A stretch of DNA of 64,000 bases, taken from Sipunculus nudus. Taxonomy: Eukaryota; Annelida; Sipuncula; Golfingiida; Sipunculidae. The DNA is taken from contig CM049307.1 of assembly GCA_026874595.1 (NCBI GenBank), positions 23,658,362-23,722,361 on the forward strand. Direction: 5' to 3'. The position numbers and the translations under genes were made by a program. Below are positions 45,308 to 57,653 of the stretch, piece by piece (position 1 is the first letter of the stretch; each line of letters begins with the position of its first letter). The notes below the pieces were generated by a model that had not been told where the DNA came from, searched no databases, and saw only the letters and a program-made list of their open reading frames with translations.

Positions 45308-45443
45308 TATATTTCATTTGCAATATATAAATATTATTCTCTGAATAGTGGGGGGGGGGGGGGGGGGTGATTACATTGACAATCCCGTTTGCCAAAAAGT
45401 GGGGAGGATTATACCCCCCCAACCCCTTATATTGATGCCCTTG
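45308..45443 (+). repeat. G-run dispersed repeat, copy 3
   Basis: Starts with ATATTTCATTTGCAATATA as in copy 1, then ATTATTCTCTGAATAGTG, a G run of about 18 bases, GATTACATTGACAATCCC, GCCAAAAAGTGGGG and CCCCTTATATTGATGCCC. Closest to the copy at 973-1126. Confidence 0.6.
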
Positions 45444-46607
45444 ATGTCTGCAGTAATTCAAGGAACTCAACTAGGTTATTAAACTTGTAATACATAATCA
45501 AAAAAGCACATAACTAGGAATAACTTGAAGAGCTTTTAAGCCAGGGTGGTAATTTGGCCACGCATGGTTGGATGTATTTCATCTTTAGTTGATCACATCT
45601 CCCAAGAGTACTCGTGTCACAGGGAAGCATCAACAGGAGAAAAGAATTAAACATGAAATCTTTGTCGATCCTACGCCTACGCCATCGGGGATGTTATGTC
45701 TTAATTCGAGTTTGATTGTTTATGTGTTTATTTGCAGAATTAGAAATTATAAGACTGGTCTGATGAGGGTGTATAGACATTGAAAAGTGAAAGAAAAAAC
45801 CCATTACACCACAGGCGCTTGACTTGCTGCACTAGAAATTACTAAATTATCGTTCATATGGAATAAAGACCCGTTTACCTGAATTATATTACATAACAAC
45901 ATTTATTAGATGCTGTTTATTAATTTTCAAATAAAACAGTCCATATAAAATAGTCCATTCATCTACCTGCAAAATGACATCTACGACTTTTCATTGTTTA
46001 CAGATCATTGATAACATTTGATACGTCATGTATGTGTATATGAAAGAGGTGAGATCAAGACAACGTTGTAAGGTAAAGAAAAGTTATTAACCTCACGGGG
46101 TTGGAAAACGTGGAGTGCTTTATTTGCAAATAAATATTGTTTTGTAAGTCTTGTTTCATATATTGTCAGAGAAAGAGTATGGTCGCAATGTGAGCGGTAA
46201 TAAGAGAATGTAAGCGTTGACGTATTCAGTGGAGTGTCAGTTACTGTTTGGACAATTCAAGCGCTTGTGCATGACACACTTGTACAGATTCAAATAAAAA
46301 GGCTGGATTGATTTCCCCCATAGAGAGAAATGCGCTCTACTGAGAGCCCTCTAGTATGTATTTTCTGTATATATGCAAGAGCGTATTTTTGAAGTCTGAC
46401 GGTTACTTGCTAGCGATGGTACCCTCCATGAGAGGTACCAGGGGCGGATACATATCCTTAGAAGGGGGGGGGGGGGGTTTCGGTTTCAGAGGAATTTTAT
46501 GTCCGAGGTTTATTTTTGCCAATACAATTCCTTCATGCTTTAGTTCATTTTCTTCATATCTTTTTTTTTTGTATGATTATTCAAAACCAGTCAGGGTATA
46601 TTGTCTA
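45444..46607. other. Unassigned; one G-run fragment
   Basis: Short frames without splice support. GGGGCGGATACATATCCTTA next to a G run at about 46441-46480 looks like a broken end of the MITE family at 68-266. Confidence 0.35.
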
Positions 46608-47228
46608 TAGTCCGTTCCAGTACCCCTGTCCACCTGTTTTTTTTTTCGCGATTATTTATTTGCGAATCAAAGAATGCCAAAACTGTTTGACCTTAGGGCA
46701 GAAAGAGGAAAAAAGCGTAATTAACTATTTTGTAAATTATAGCCTATTTATGTAATTTTCCTGTAAAACTTTTAAAACCATTTCATGAATATCTAGTGTA
46801 TTCTTTAGCGACATCTTGCCACTAATCAGTGTAATGGGCATATCAGGGAATAGTGGTGACGTCATAATAGACGTGACGTACTCACGAACGTACTGACGAA
46901 CAAATAATCAAGTGCTGCCGACCCCTGTTTAGAGCGAGACTTATATTCTCCGCTTGCGCGCGCTCCTCTGTAACGTCACAATACTTTATATCTATATCCA
47001 AGGAGGATAAACAATAGCCACTTATTAAGGATGCCATGAACCACGGATGTATAAGAGACATGTAAACCAGGCCGTAAAGTAAATAATATTTATATCGTAA
47101 GTAAGTAGGTAGGCAACAAAATTACGCTTTTGCCTCTTTATGCCATTGGTGTATATTTTGTTTGCAAAGTTTGCTTATGTAGAGGTAATCGCGGAAAATC
47201 AAGTGGACAGGGGGTGTGGAACGGACTC
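46608..47228. mobile_element. TIR element TAGTCCGTT, copy 1
   Basis: Left end TAGTCCGTTCCAGTACCCCT, then GTCCACCTG. Right end CAAGTGGACAGGGGGTGTGG, then AACGGACTC. These are inverted repeats of about 30 bp, flanked by TA (46606-46607 and 47229-47230). A second copy with the same ends and TA flanks is at 58090-58627. TA duplication suggests a Tc1/mariner-type mobiliser. No transposase frame. The interior holds several TGACGTCA/TGACGTA motifs (46857-46890). Confidence 0.75.
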
Positions 47229-47595
47229 TAGCAATTTTGCTGTAGCCCATTTTATAACCCTCCATTAAAAAAAAAACTGTTTCATTGTTAACTGTCTTCA
47301 TGACGTAATAACATGTCTAAAGCTCGTTGAGGTCCATGTATCAATGCTGTCAGCTTCCTTTTGTAATTTAGGCAAAAGAAAATGGATAAAAGTGACGTAG
47401 AAGCAAATTCGTTGCTGATACACGATTATTAGTGACGTAAGAGCAATTTATTGCTGATACAGCTGATACGCGATTATTAGTGACGTAAGAGCATTTCGTT
47501 GCAACAAAAATACGCTGCGTTATGAAGACTTATGGAACCCGGAAATTCAGATGAACACTTGTCCGGGTCCACTACGGTGTTAAATAACGAGAGTT

Positions 47596-47597
<2 letters not shown>

Positions 47598-47652
<55 letters not shown>
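47598..47652. repeat. (TA)n microsatellite
   Basis: Pure TA run of about 27 units; it creates the IYIYIY frame read on the minus strand. Confidence 0.95.
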
Positions 47653-47656
<4 letters not shown>

Positions 47657-47744
47657 TATTGGTGTTGTCTGACCAGCTTCCTAAACTTGAAGACAACTGT
47701 AATCAAAATCGACCAGTGGCGTCGTGTGCATGTAGCGCCCAGAG

Positions 47745-50580
47745 CAATCTCTACCACACCATTGTACCTGGCTTGGTATAAAGTAGACATAATTAAAAAG
47801 GAAGCCCGCTTCCGTGACTTGACGGTTAATATCGAGTATCCTTACAGGAATTCAACAGCGATGTATGGTTATGTCAATTCATGGCGTGGTTGCCAATTTA
47901 TTTAAAAGTAAATTGATTAAATGTTTAAGTAAAATTCAAGTTTATAATTAGTCTTTGGAAACACACATCATTACTGTAATTACTTTGATGTCGTCGGCTC
48001 ACTACAGCGTTCTTTTTTTACTTACATAGTCGTTAAATGACGTGCGTATTAAGGGGGGGGGGGGAGGCTCGTCGGAGCAATTCAAAAGCTTATAGATAAT
48101 TAAATTAACCATGCGTTAATGCTAAGTGCCTTTAAAATTTCTGCAGAAATGTAGGTTAAAGACAGTATATCCTGTCATAAAAAATGTCCCCTTTGTTTAC
48201 ATACCCTAGAACTATTTTATCAATGTGATTTCCTGACATTTGCCACGATGCGTGTTATATGAAGCCTCTAAGAGGCAAGTTGGGTCAAAATGATGTCCGA
48301 GCTGATGCTGATGTCCAAGAAAAAAACTTTTGGGTTTGGAAAACACAAAATATTGAGCCGTATCTGCTTATTCGGTTAGCTAAAGAAGCCTGACAGTCTT
48401 ATTGCCCTTAAAGATGAAGAAATGTGGAAGATGGGGGAAAAACCGAGAGAAAAAGTAAGTATATTACCTCAATCTAGATGTTATCTTAAAAGGAAATAAA
48501 AATGGTGACAACTAACTCCGGCAATATTTATGAATGATTCTTACTGAAAAAAATTCACCGCATGTTTTGGTCCTTCTTGGACATAAACCACTTGGTCACA
48601 AAGGTTATTTTGGTAAAATCAAATCCTGTAGGCATTTGCATTTTATGTGTCACCTAAAGTGTTCTATTCTGACAGAGGTGATTGATGATTCTAAACAGTC
48701 GGTCTGGGTACATTGGCTAACGCTTCTCTGAAGTCTGCATGTTTTCCTTTGGTGGTTTCATATTTTTGACCTTGGTGGTGGATTTAGAGGGTATCAAGCT
48801 CTCCTCCACGTTATAACGAGCACGAGAGACAGATTTATTGGTGTCAAGATATGCCTTGAGCGCCTTCTTATCAGTTTAGTTTTGTGGGATGCTCCCTGGA
48901 GGTCTTATTGCCGGTGGCTGCAGATTTAAGAAAACGACCATGTTTACCACACCATTCTGAATGGCTGGGTATAAAGTGGACGAACTAGAGCCGTAAGACG
49001 ACTTCCATGACTTGATTTAGCTGCTTCGAGTAACTTGTAGTAATTCAACAGGTGATGTTACAAATTATTTTTTTTTATTAAAGTACGTAGATGATTTAAA
49101 AATTCATGTTTATAATTATTCTTGATAACACACTTAGCACTTTATCACTGTAATCACCTGGTTATCGCTGCAGCGTTCTTTTTTATTCACGTTAAGTGAC
49201 GTTCTTATTAACTCTGGCAAAATTCGAAACAATTTGAAAACTCAAAGATATAATTCGGAATTCAACCATGTGTTGTTAATGCTAAGTGCCTTTGTCATCT
49301 CAGCAGAAAGGTTAGTTTAAAGACAGTGTACGCTAGTGATGTAGGACCCTTGTTAAATTGACTCGGACCTGTACGGAGGACAAGACTCGAGGAAGTCAGG
49401 ACGAGTCTATACCAAGTCCTGCAAAAAAAACTCAGTCTCGGAAGGCCTGACATTCACATCAGAAATTCCATCATAAATACTTACATGCGCGATGATAGTG
49501 ACAGAATGTTGCAAAAAATAGTTTAGTTTACTTACTAAACTTAAAGTTGACGTTTGATGCAACTCAATATAAAATTAAGACCTAATGTAAACTTACTTTC
49601 AACTACATGTGATGATCTAAAATTTGAATTTTTTGCTGCTTTGAATAAAGACGTTTTGTACTCGGGCTCGGACTCGAGTTCCATAAGACTCGGACCCTAA
49701 TCAGGTGGACTTGGACTTGAAGCTCAAGGACTCGGTTTTGGACTCCAGTGGCTTGGACTTACATTCGGACCCGGGTAGTGTGGACTCGACTACATCACCA
49801 GTGTACGCTATTTCTGTTGTTCACATAAACTAGAAATATTTTTATGAAATTATTTCTTGACATTTGCCATGGCGGGTCTTAGGAAGCCTCTTGGAGGCAA
49901 GCTGGGTCAATTGGACATTGTGTCCAAGAGAAAAAAAGACTTTCGGGTTGGGAAATCCCAATATATAGCGCAGTAGCTGTTTTTTAATTTCAATTTAGAA
50001 CCATTTGGTTGGCTTAATAAGTCTGACAGTAAGACTTTCTGCCGTCACATTTGAAGAAATATGGAAGATGGAAGAAAAACCGAGACAGAAAAAAGTATGT
50101 AGCCTCAATTTAGATTTTATCTCAAACTTGCCTGAGAAAAAAAAAGAATGGTGGTAACAAACATCGGCAATATATATGTATTATTCTTACTGAAAAGAAA
50201 TGTTGGTCCTACTTGTTTTTATTTGGATATAAAGCCATAAACCCTCTTGTCACACAGTTTTTTTTAAATATAACACTTTAGTTCACATTTTATATGTAGC
50301 ACATCAAGTTTTCTATACACTGTCAGCGGTGACTGATGATTCTAAATAGTCAGTCGGGGTAGTTTAACTTACGCTTCTCTGATGACTAGTTTTATATTTT
50401 TGACCTAGGTGGTGGCGTTAGCGGGTATCAAGGCATAAAAGCGGGATACGGAAGACAGATTTAATGTTTTATTGGTATCGATATATGCCTTGGGCACCGT
50501 CGTTTCAGTTAAGTTTTGTGCGATGCTCCCTGGAGGTCTTTTTGGCGGTGGCTGCGAGTGGAAGAAAACGAAGACTTCTG
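47745..50580 (+). repeat. Tandem duplication, units of about 1.2 kb
   Basis: Unit 1 is about 47745-48940, unit 2 about 48941-50580 (the latter enlarged by the insertion at 49334-49800). Shared landmarks in order: TACCACACCATT with GGTATAAAGT, AATTCAACAG, GCGTTCTTTTTT, GTGCCTTT, TGACATTTGCCA, GAAGCCTCT and GAGGCAAG-TGGGTCAA, GGAAGATG with GAAAAACCGAGA, GATGCTCCCTGGAGGTCTT. A short frame around the GAAAAACCGAGA block is conserved (EEMWKMGEKPRE versus EEIWKMEEKPRQ), but no complete gene was recognised. Confidence 0.75.
49334..49800. mobile_element. hAT-like insertion nested in unit 2
   Basis: Left end TAGTGATGTAG, right end CTACATCACCA, inverted with one mismatch. An 8-bp duplication GTGTACGC lies at 49326-49333 and 49801-49808 (the identical flank extends to 12 bp, CAGTGTACGCTA, depending on where the ends are drawn). 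The matching place in unit 1 (near 48165) is uninterrupted, giving an empty site. The interior is rich in GGACTCG/GACTCGAG motifs, as in 7930-8530. hAT assignment rests on the 8-bp duplication and TAGTGATG end. Confidence 0.65.
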
Positions 50581-50990
50581 CGAAGGTATCACAGAGATAT
50601 CCTCAGCTAGACTACCGTGCATTTTGATAGGTTATAATGTGAAAAACGAAAGTCCCAGGAATAACTAACACAAAATAATACGTAAAAGCGTTACTTTTAA
50701 ATCATATAAACTCTGCGATGCAATCAAAGGCTCATAAACACATATATTCTGCGCCCGCATGCGTTTAAGAGGTTATTGTTTGAGACGTTTTGGAAGGAGG
50801 TCTGCACAACTAATTATAGATTGACATTATTCTATTGTATATATCAATCATTAAAATTACGCTGTCCTTCTCTAAATAAAGACTATATTCATAAACAATT
50901 TGGCGGATGAAAAGTCAGTAAGTAGTGTCCAAAAATTGGCTTGTTTCGACAAAAAAAATACATATATAAAGCAAGTATTCTGAATATTTA

Positions 50991-50994
<4 letters not shown>

Positions 50995-51046
<52 letters not shown>
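50995..51046. repeat. (TA)n microsatellite
   Basis: Pure TA run of about 26 units. Confidence 0.95.
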
Positions 51047-51054
<8 letters not shown>

Positions 51055-51430
51055 TGTGTCGCCATATCTAATAAGACTGTACCGCAATATCACGCTAACA
51101 GTGGTTTCTTGTATAAGAGATCAAACGAGTTTATATCTTCTATCTATTGCTCTTACAAATGTAGGACATGTATATCTTCCTTAACGACATTGAACATGCA
51201 CCATACATACTATTGGACCTAAGACTTGCTACATTTATTCGTTTGTCATACAAGCAATACTTCAACGACCTTAGTCTATATGCCTGAATATATGAAGCTG
51301 TGTTAGAGTCTCGTCCTATATATGAAATGATATACGATGTATTTTAACCCAAGTCTAGACGAATGTATAAGTCACCATGGTAACGTCACAATTATTGTAA
51401 CTGTATTGTTTAAGCCTACCCGGGACTTAG

Positions 51431-51448
51431 TCTTTCTTTCTTTCTCTC

Positions 51449-51522
<74 letters not shown>
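51431..51522. repeat. Compound (CT)n-(TA)n microsatellite
   Basis: CTTT/CT tract (51431-51482) followed directly by about 20 TA units. Confidence 0.95.
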
Positions 51523-51527
<5 letters not shown>

Positions 51528-53249
51528 ATGTTATTGCAACAAACTCAGGATGCCATAAATTTATACCGGCTGTGATCTTCTTCTTCTGTCTTAAACATTG
51601 CGCATTTATTTTCCTTACACGTTATTGTTCCGACCACGTACACAATATCCAGAACGTGTCGTTTATAACAAATAAAAATGCACAGTGAATTATTTAGTCC
51701 ATCATTTCGGTGTATGTCAGTTACTGTAAGTTATGTTCCAAAATAGAGTAAGACTGAACAATTGAAAAATTATGCTGCCTTCTAGGTATTCAATACTATG
51801 CCTTGAAAAAAAAAAACTGTCCCGAGATATTTATTTTTACCATTTGAAAAAAATTGGTCGAAATGTTTTCTTTTTCAAGTTACTTTTATCCATATGACTT
51901 TGGTTGTAATGATATTATCAATATCCTGAATATTCAATATACTCTCAGTGTATATCAGATTACTGGTTTTATAAGGTAATATGTCTAAAGTATCCCAATA
52001 ACAAAATACATTTGCTTCATTTATGTCAGTTAAATTCAGTGTATGATCAGAGTATCGGCTCCAGAATCCCTCAATATAAGTTTTTGACTGTCTGTTCCCA
52101 TAGATTCGTAACTTCATAAAGGCTTTTATGTTAAAAAAATATCTTTGCTCATTTGTTTACAACACTGAACACGTATGGTTATCGGCGGTATATAACAGAT
52201 CGCCTTAGCCTCCTTCGGTGTAGCTGTCACGTCCCGAATTCCCCACCATATCCTGTCCCGTATCCCCCCCCCCACCCCACCCCCCAGTAAATAGCATCTC
52301 TCTTTCCTTTACTTACCATTAGACTAGAGTATTTTTTTAGAATTGCTCAAATAGATCCAGTAGTTAGAACAAAATATAAATCTTGGACCACGACATTAGT
52401 ATCGCCTGCATGTATAACAAAAAGGAATCCATTGTGGCCAATATTTCATCATTAATGTATATTTAAGAATGTATAATGTATGTTTGAAGAAACTTTTTTC
52501 TCCTTATTTTTTTCCACAAAGGTTAATATACCATAATTAAAAATACCTTTTCTAGAAACTGTACTGTAATGGGTTCATATTACACTTTGTTTATATTCTA
52601 ATGCAGTAGTAGCTTTGTATGTGTCCCCATTCATATTTTCAGAATTATACAAAATACAATGTACAGTTCTCCTTTTTACATCAATAATACTTTTATGTGG
52701 CTATTTTGACTGCTGTCTTTCATTTTATCTGATAGTGACATATATTTCCATGTTCTCCTTTATTTTCTTATACCCCTGAATATCCTCGATCAATATAATG
52801 CTTGTTTTGAATGACCGTGTCCCATGTCCACTGCCACATTCCATTCAATAGAGGAAATAATATATTAAACAACTTAAGAGACTTATGGACTTGTATCAAA
52901 ATATTTAAGGCCAAAACTCTTTGAAATTTAATCGGTTATATTTGTCGAAACACACCCCACAAGTATATAATGTTAGAATGATGTGTACTTTACGGGTAAG
53001 TCACGACATCATTACGGATTGTATCCCACATTTATGATGTCGGAGATCTATAAACGGTGCCTCAGGACATAAAATTCCTGAGGGGCACTCGGCATCGTTA
53101 CAAATGAGATTATATGGTCTCAGTGACATTCACGGGTGACCTTATCTTGCTGCTGAAATTTGCCCCCGCAGTATTTGGTCTAGAGGAAAATACTGGGATC
53201 AAGTCCATCCAGAACAATACAGAAACATAGGCCGGCTTTCACACACACC
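51523..53249. other. AT-rich, nothing firm
   Basis: A C-rich tract near 52266-52287 is the only compositional mark. No exon, RNA gene or repeat partner was recognised. Confidence 0.4.
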
Positions 53250-53250
53250 A

Positions 53251-53465
53251 CCGGCTTCTGTGGCTCAGGGGTAGAGCACAGGACTCAAAACCGGGAGTTC
53301 AAGAGTTCGAATCTCAGCCAAGGCGGTGAGATTTTTCACGAAGGTCGTACCTAACTGTCGTGCTTCACTTACGAACGACTGTTTATATCGGGGGTTCCTC
53401 GGTGCTATAACGAAGCAATGTGCAGTAGACACTGGGCCTGGTAAACATCAGACAATAAAATGAAA
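53251..53465 (+). mobile_element. tRNA-like SINE, second family
   Basis: A box TGGCTCAGGGGTAGAGC (53261-53277) and B box GAGTTCGAATCTC (53303-53315) at tRNA-like spacing. The anticodon stem and T stem do not pair properly, so it is not a working tRNA. About 150 bp of unrelated body follow, ending in ACAATAAAATGAAAG. Unlike the SINE at 36486. Only one copy is present in the window. Confidence 0.6.
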
Positions 53466-54754
53466 GGAAGCGTGTGAAACTGCCCAGTCACGTAGTCCAA
53501 GACCGGAATGGAATTTTGCAAATATTCATTAAAACTTGGAGGCGGTTAACTCCAAAACAAATATTAATTTACCAGGTAAATAAACTTCTTTTACACTAAA
53601 CAACACTAAAAATGCTGTGTCATTATGACGCTGCTTCAAGGTAAAATATGAATTGTTACAGGTTTATTTGCAGTTGGTTTAGAGTTTAATATATGGTCCT
53701 ATTCAGACTAATGAATTTTGATAAGAATCTGTACGTTTACCTATTCGGGTAATATGAACCATTACTGTATGCTGAAAAACCACTGATTACAAATATTTCA
53801 TAACTATCTAAACTTAATGAAGGCGGCGATAATATTTCGTCCATATTTATTTTATACGATATATATATACATATTTTATGACATATATGCATTTACAATA
53901 TGTTTGCTTATTCGTCAGGTAAGTAGGAAACTTCCTTCTTTTGTATTATTGCTGAGCGCATTACTATTGTTCTATAACCGTAATTTCGACTATATATCCC
54001 TCATATGAGTTTCGGGGCACGTTCAATAAATATAAATAATTGAACATTGCTGAATGGTTCAGTTTAAAACCGAAACTGGGATGATAGCTTTGCAGCATTT
54101 CTCAAACATGTATTTTTAACATGAATTACCCGATGTCTGCACGAGATGTTTAGGTTACCATGTTTATGTGGTTACAGGCACATCCATACCTGCCATTAAG
54201 AATACACACGCCTTAGGTAGAATTGATCAACTTGAAACCGTAAAATTTCATTCCTGTTTTTCTTTTTGCGACAATTTTTGTGACCAGATTTTTTCAAATT
54301 GATGATTTAATCAAATTTACGACTTACGCAAACTGGCGTTTTAATTAAATCTCACATTATTACACACACTGCAGATATATGGATGCAAAGTTTTAAGATT
54401 GTATATATAATATTATCAGATGAAGATACCCTTCCTTAGACCTCTTCATGAGAGTTGTTGATTTCCATGGCCAATGTGATGAGGTGGTCACTACCATCAT
54501 GCATGTTTCATGACAATGCAATAATGTAGTGGTCACTCCGCTACTTCATTGACCACGGTGCTAATGACATTAGAGGGTCCACCATGTGGGTAATGGACAT
54601 CCATTTATATGGTCAGGTCTACCTACACTGTGTTACACAGAGAACTATGACACCGTTATTAATTGAATTGTGATTACTGTTATCTTCAATATTCCCTTCA
54701 GTAAGCATTCTCTTCCGTATTTTGTACGTACTGGTCTAGATGGGAATAACCCGA
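53466..54754. other. Unassigned AT-rich sequence
   Basis: No supported frame. GGTCACTACCATCATG and GTGGTCACTCCGCTAC (54485-54545) suggest a short degenerate duplication. Confidence 0.35.
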
Positions 54755-55060
54755 TATCAGCTACAATATTCTCTTTCAGTCCAGAAATCGAAGAAAAAGG
54801 ACAGTGTGTTAATATGTCCAATGTCCAATACTAGCTACAATTTGTAGTTTTTATATTGGCCAAGTTGGAAATTGAAAACAAGTATTCTTCTATCCCCAAT
54901 ATCAGCTACACTATACCATTCATTGGGGAAGGTGGAAATAAAGGAGCATGTTTAAATACTCCAAATATCAGTATCAATATTCTCTGTTAGTCTCTGAATT
55001 GGGTAATGTAAACAGAGGTATGCATTAATATACCAAATATCAGCTACAATATTTGATATT
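54755..55060 (+). repeat. Degenerate tandem repeat, 70-80 bp
   Basis: ATATCAGCTACAATATTCTCT or variants recur at about 54757, 54828, 54898, 54965 and 55037, each followed by a GAAAT or GAATTGG block and an AAATA-CC block. Four to five diverged units. Confidence 0.65.
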
Positions 55061-55116
55061 GGTGTACAATGTTCCATTTCGTACAAAAAGGAATTCAGGA
55101 AAGGAGGATCACTCAC

Positions 55117-55159
55117 CTAGGTCCTGCAACAGCATGTACAACAGCACTGGTAGCAGCAT
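55117..55159 (-). CDS. Candidate first exon, signal-peptide-like
   Basis: Minus-strand ATG at 55159 opens MLLPVLLYMLLQDL and ends, phase 1, at a perfect donor CTAG|GTGAGT (GT at 55116-55115). Hydrophobic N-terminus and phase-1 exit are typical of secreted or membrane proteins. Its exit phase would fit exon 4904-5125 or 10527-10584, but either join implies an intron of over 40 kb. A TATA-like box lies upstream. A competing plus-strand exon overlaps the upstream part, so only one of the two is likely to be real. Confidence 0.35.
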
Positions 55160-55216
55160 GATGCTGTTCTTGCAGGGCTGAACCAGCCCTAAACGACCGC
55201 GGAGACTAACTGTTTT

Positions 55217-55247
55217 AGTCTGATGTCAATGGGACAATTGCCTTATA
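55217..55247 (-). promoter_or_regulatory. Possible TATA box and initiator
   Basis: On the minus strand TATAAGG (55247-55241) is followed 26 bp later by TCAGACT, which fits the initiator consensus YYANWYY (A at 55221). That would give a 5' leader of about 60 bases before the ATG at 55159. The same bases read on the plus strand are the acceptor of the alternative exon. Confidence 0.25.
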
Positions 55248-55404
55248 CTGGTGTAAAGCCGCGGGGACATTTCATGTGAAGAATGATTTACAATCACTGC
55301 ATCAGATATATGACTTGTTTACATTTGCCCACAGTTTTCGGGCTGCCTCCTGCTCAATGGACAAGCACGTGTATCATTTATCAGGTCAAAGAGTTTCTCG
55401 ACAG
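55219..55404 (+). CDS. Alternative plus-strand exon candidate
   Basis: Plus-strand frame of 62 codons, phase 0 to 0, between acceptor CTAACTGTTTTAG and a good donor CGACAG|GTGAGA (GT at 55405). Composition is coding-like (GTIALYWCKAAGTFHVKND early, SMDKHVYHLSGQRVSRQ late). No domain recognised, and no phase-matched partner among the plus-strand exons at 56373 and 57654 was found. Confidence 0.3.
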
Positions 55405-56372
55405 GTGAGAAATCCGACACCTCGCACAATGAAAAATAAGTTCGCTTGTTTACTTTTGTTTGGTCCACGCGTTAATGCAGACCTATAGTTTCCGCGTTTA
55501 TATTCTCACTTCCGCTTAATAACCGCATGGAAAAATGTAAGCGCAGGTCCATGTTAAAGCTTATACGGTTCTGTAACCAGTGATTACCTAAACACTGATA
55601 GCTACATGGATAGATATGAAAAGGTTGCTATGATGACTAATATGTCACGACACCGTTCATGAGCAACTGGATCAGTGTCCATTTTGTGACAGACGATCCT
55701 ATATAGAGCAGTGATTGGGTAATGAAATCATGACGTGACACCATTAGCGTGACAGCATTAGTTTCAGATAGAATAGGGTAACAACCGTTGCCAGTTTGAT
55801 CAGACGTCTATCCGAGAGCAAAGTCTATAGAGAAAGCGCGCCAAGTGCACACTGAACTAGATCCCAATGCATTCAGGCATCACTGTATCTGGTGTCTCCA
55901 CTATTGGTCCTGAAACTCCCAACGTGTGAGATAAACACAGTCACCGGCAGATCAATAAAGGACGTCAGCGGTTCTAGTGGACAATATTGAGAAGCATCAC
56001 AACCACAAGTTAAAGAAGCGACTTGTAACAAACGCAGTGCGTAAATGTAATATCCGGTCAAACTCCTGTGGACGCATCAAAAGCGGCAATTATAAATTAT
56101 TATATTATTTTCACATTGTCTAACCTGACAGACGGCACGGTTGTATGTTATCACTCCGCGGCGTCAGCAAAACCCCTACAGAATGCGTGTATTACCACTA
56201 ACAATTACAGGAACACATGAATTGAATAAACGGAGAGTGCCTTCCTCGGGCGATAAGTTTCATCGGCGGTGTCTTCGTTATCAGTTTAGATAGCGAGGTG
56301 ATGACGAATGGTGATAAAATTGTTTTGTTACGCATCTTTCACAGACTTGATTCTGATCATCGATTTTTTTAG

Positions 56373-56557
56373 AACAGACACTGCGGACGACATTAGGAAA
56401 TGCATATACAGACCCCGCGATTGTAGATATCATGAATGATTTTCCAAATCACTTTGAGTTAGCCGACGTTTGTATCAGAAAAATGTTCACTGCTGATCAC
56501 AAGCACGTACACCAATGTTATTGTAGACAAATGTACACAGATATATCTATGTACTAA
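56373..56557 (+). CDS. Plus-strand terminal exon, unknown protein
   Basis: After acceptor CATCGATTTTTTTAG (AG at 56371-56372) a phase-1 frame runs 60 codons to TAA at 56555-56557. The peptide includes GNAYTDPAIVDIMNDFPNHF and ADVCIRKMFTADHKHVHQCY, with a balanced, clearly non-repetitive composition. No family was recognised. The preceding exon was not identified. No AATAAA follows within the next 100 bp. Confidence 0.45.
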
Positions 56558-56658
56558 AATGTACATTTATTCAGGTATACAGCACCAAGACGCATGATCC
56601 CTTCATCTCGAAACAGTCACCTGGTATATTATAAAGAGAAATGCTATATAACGAACAC

Positions 56659-56661
<3 letters not shown>

Positions 56662-56722
<61 letters not shown>
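56662..56722. repeat. (TA)n microsatellite
   Basis: Pure TA run of about 30 units. Confidence 0.95.
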
Positions 56723-56725
<3 letters not shown>

Positions 56726-56884
56726 GTGTTCTGGCTTTTGCCGGTTATATAGAAAAGTATTGCCGTGTTTACCTTCCAATGTAAAGCCTCGTGTCCACAA
56801 TAGAGATAAATCTGTAAAACTGAGGTATCCGTAATATAGAGGTATTTTGTGTTTTGTTGGTCCCCAACTAGAATTTCTATCGCT

Positions 56885-57130
56885 TAACTCGAAGTCATGT
56901 CGCTTGAATATTTGGATACACGGCCAATCAATCGTGTCTGGGCCGTGATGACCAGTTTTACGTAATTAATATTCCGGCAAAGTTCTTACTCATCAAGCGC
57001 GATGTCTGTGTTGCTCGACTCGAGGTTATGCCGCTTTATTGTGTGGAAAACAGTTGTGAACGGTCCATCGATCATACCTTTAGTGGCCGTGTTAAACAGT
57101 TACATAATTAATACCGGCAAGTATCTTACT
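56885..57130 (+). repeat. Two tandem units of about 125 bp
   Basis: Both units carry CTCGA-GT-ATG-CGCTT, a CGGCCAATC or CGGTCCATC block, GGCCGTG, AATTAATA and CCGGCAA-GT-CTTACTCATCAAGCGC. The CTCGAAGTCATGTCGCTTGA type of sequence resembles the subterminal region of pogo/Tigger elements, fitting the element end at 57602. Confidence 0.6.
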
Positions 57131-57499
57131 CATCAAGCGCAATGGTTTACACACCTGGTCCGTTGCTTACCTGTTTGGCCAATTCCTGTCGGGAACTGAG
57201 AACTCTGTTGCTGACCAGGATCGTTCTTATGTTAAGCCAAGGACTATACTGCCTTTTTAAAGAAGATCTGATGTGTTGAACTGAAAATGATCGGAGCTAA
57301 TCATTTGTGTGCTTTAATAGAGTATGTGCTCTTATTTCACTTTCTTTTTTTACTAATCCTAATTTGGTCATACTTATGTGCTTTTTAATAATTAATAAAT
57401 ACATTTATCGTTAAATTGTGTTGTTCTTTCACGCACACATTTTTTTAACTATATAATATAGCCCCTATACATGTGCAATATTTATCGATCATAATCAAG

Positions 57500-57602
57500 G
57501 CTGAAGAAGGTCATATATGATGAATATCGTTTGTCCTGAACTCCGTTTGTGTCGAAGTAAATTCACCAGTCGCTTTGACTTCGAGACAACGAGGTTTAAC
57601 TG
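57500..57602. mobile_element. Right end of a pogo/Tigger-like element
   Basis: Ends GACTTCGAGACAACGAGGTT then TAACTG, followed by TA (57603-57604). The GAGGTTTAACTG end is the same type as the MITE at 9008-9097. A matching left end was not found; the decayed element may begin near 56800. No transposase frame seen. Confidence 0.45.
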
Positions 57603-57653
57603 TATATATATAAATAAGCGTTTGGGTTAATTGTATATATCCCACTGTTGTAG

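Noticed and set aside
53251..53325. Possible functional tRNA gene
   Set aside because: A and B boxes are good but the anticodon and T stems do not pair and a non-tRNA body with an A-rich tail follows, so it is called a SINE head.
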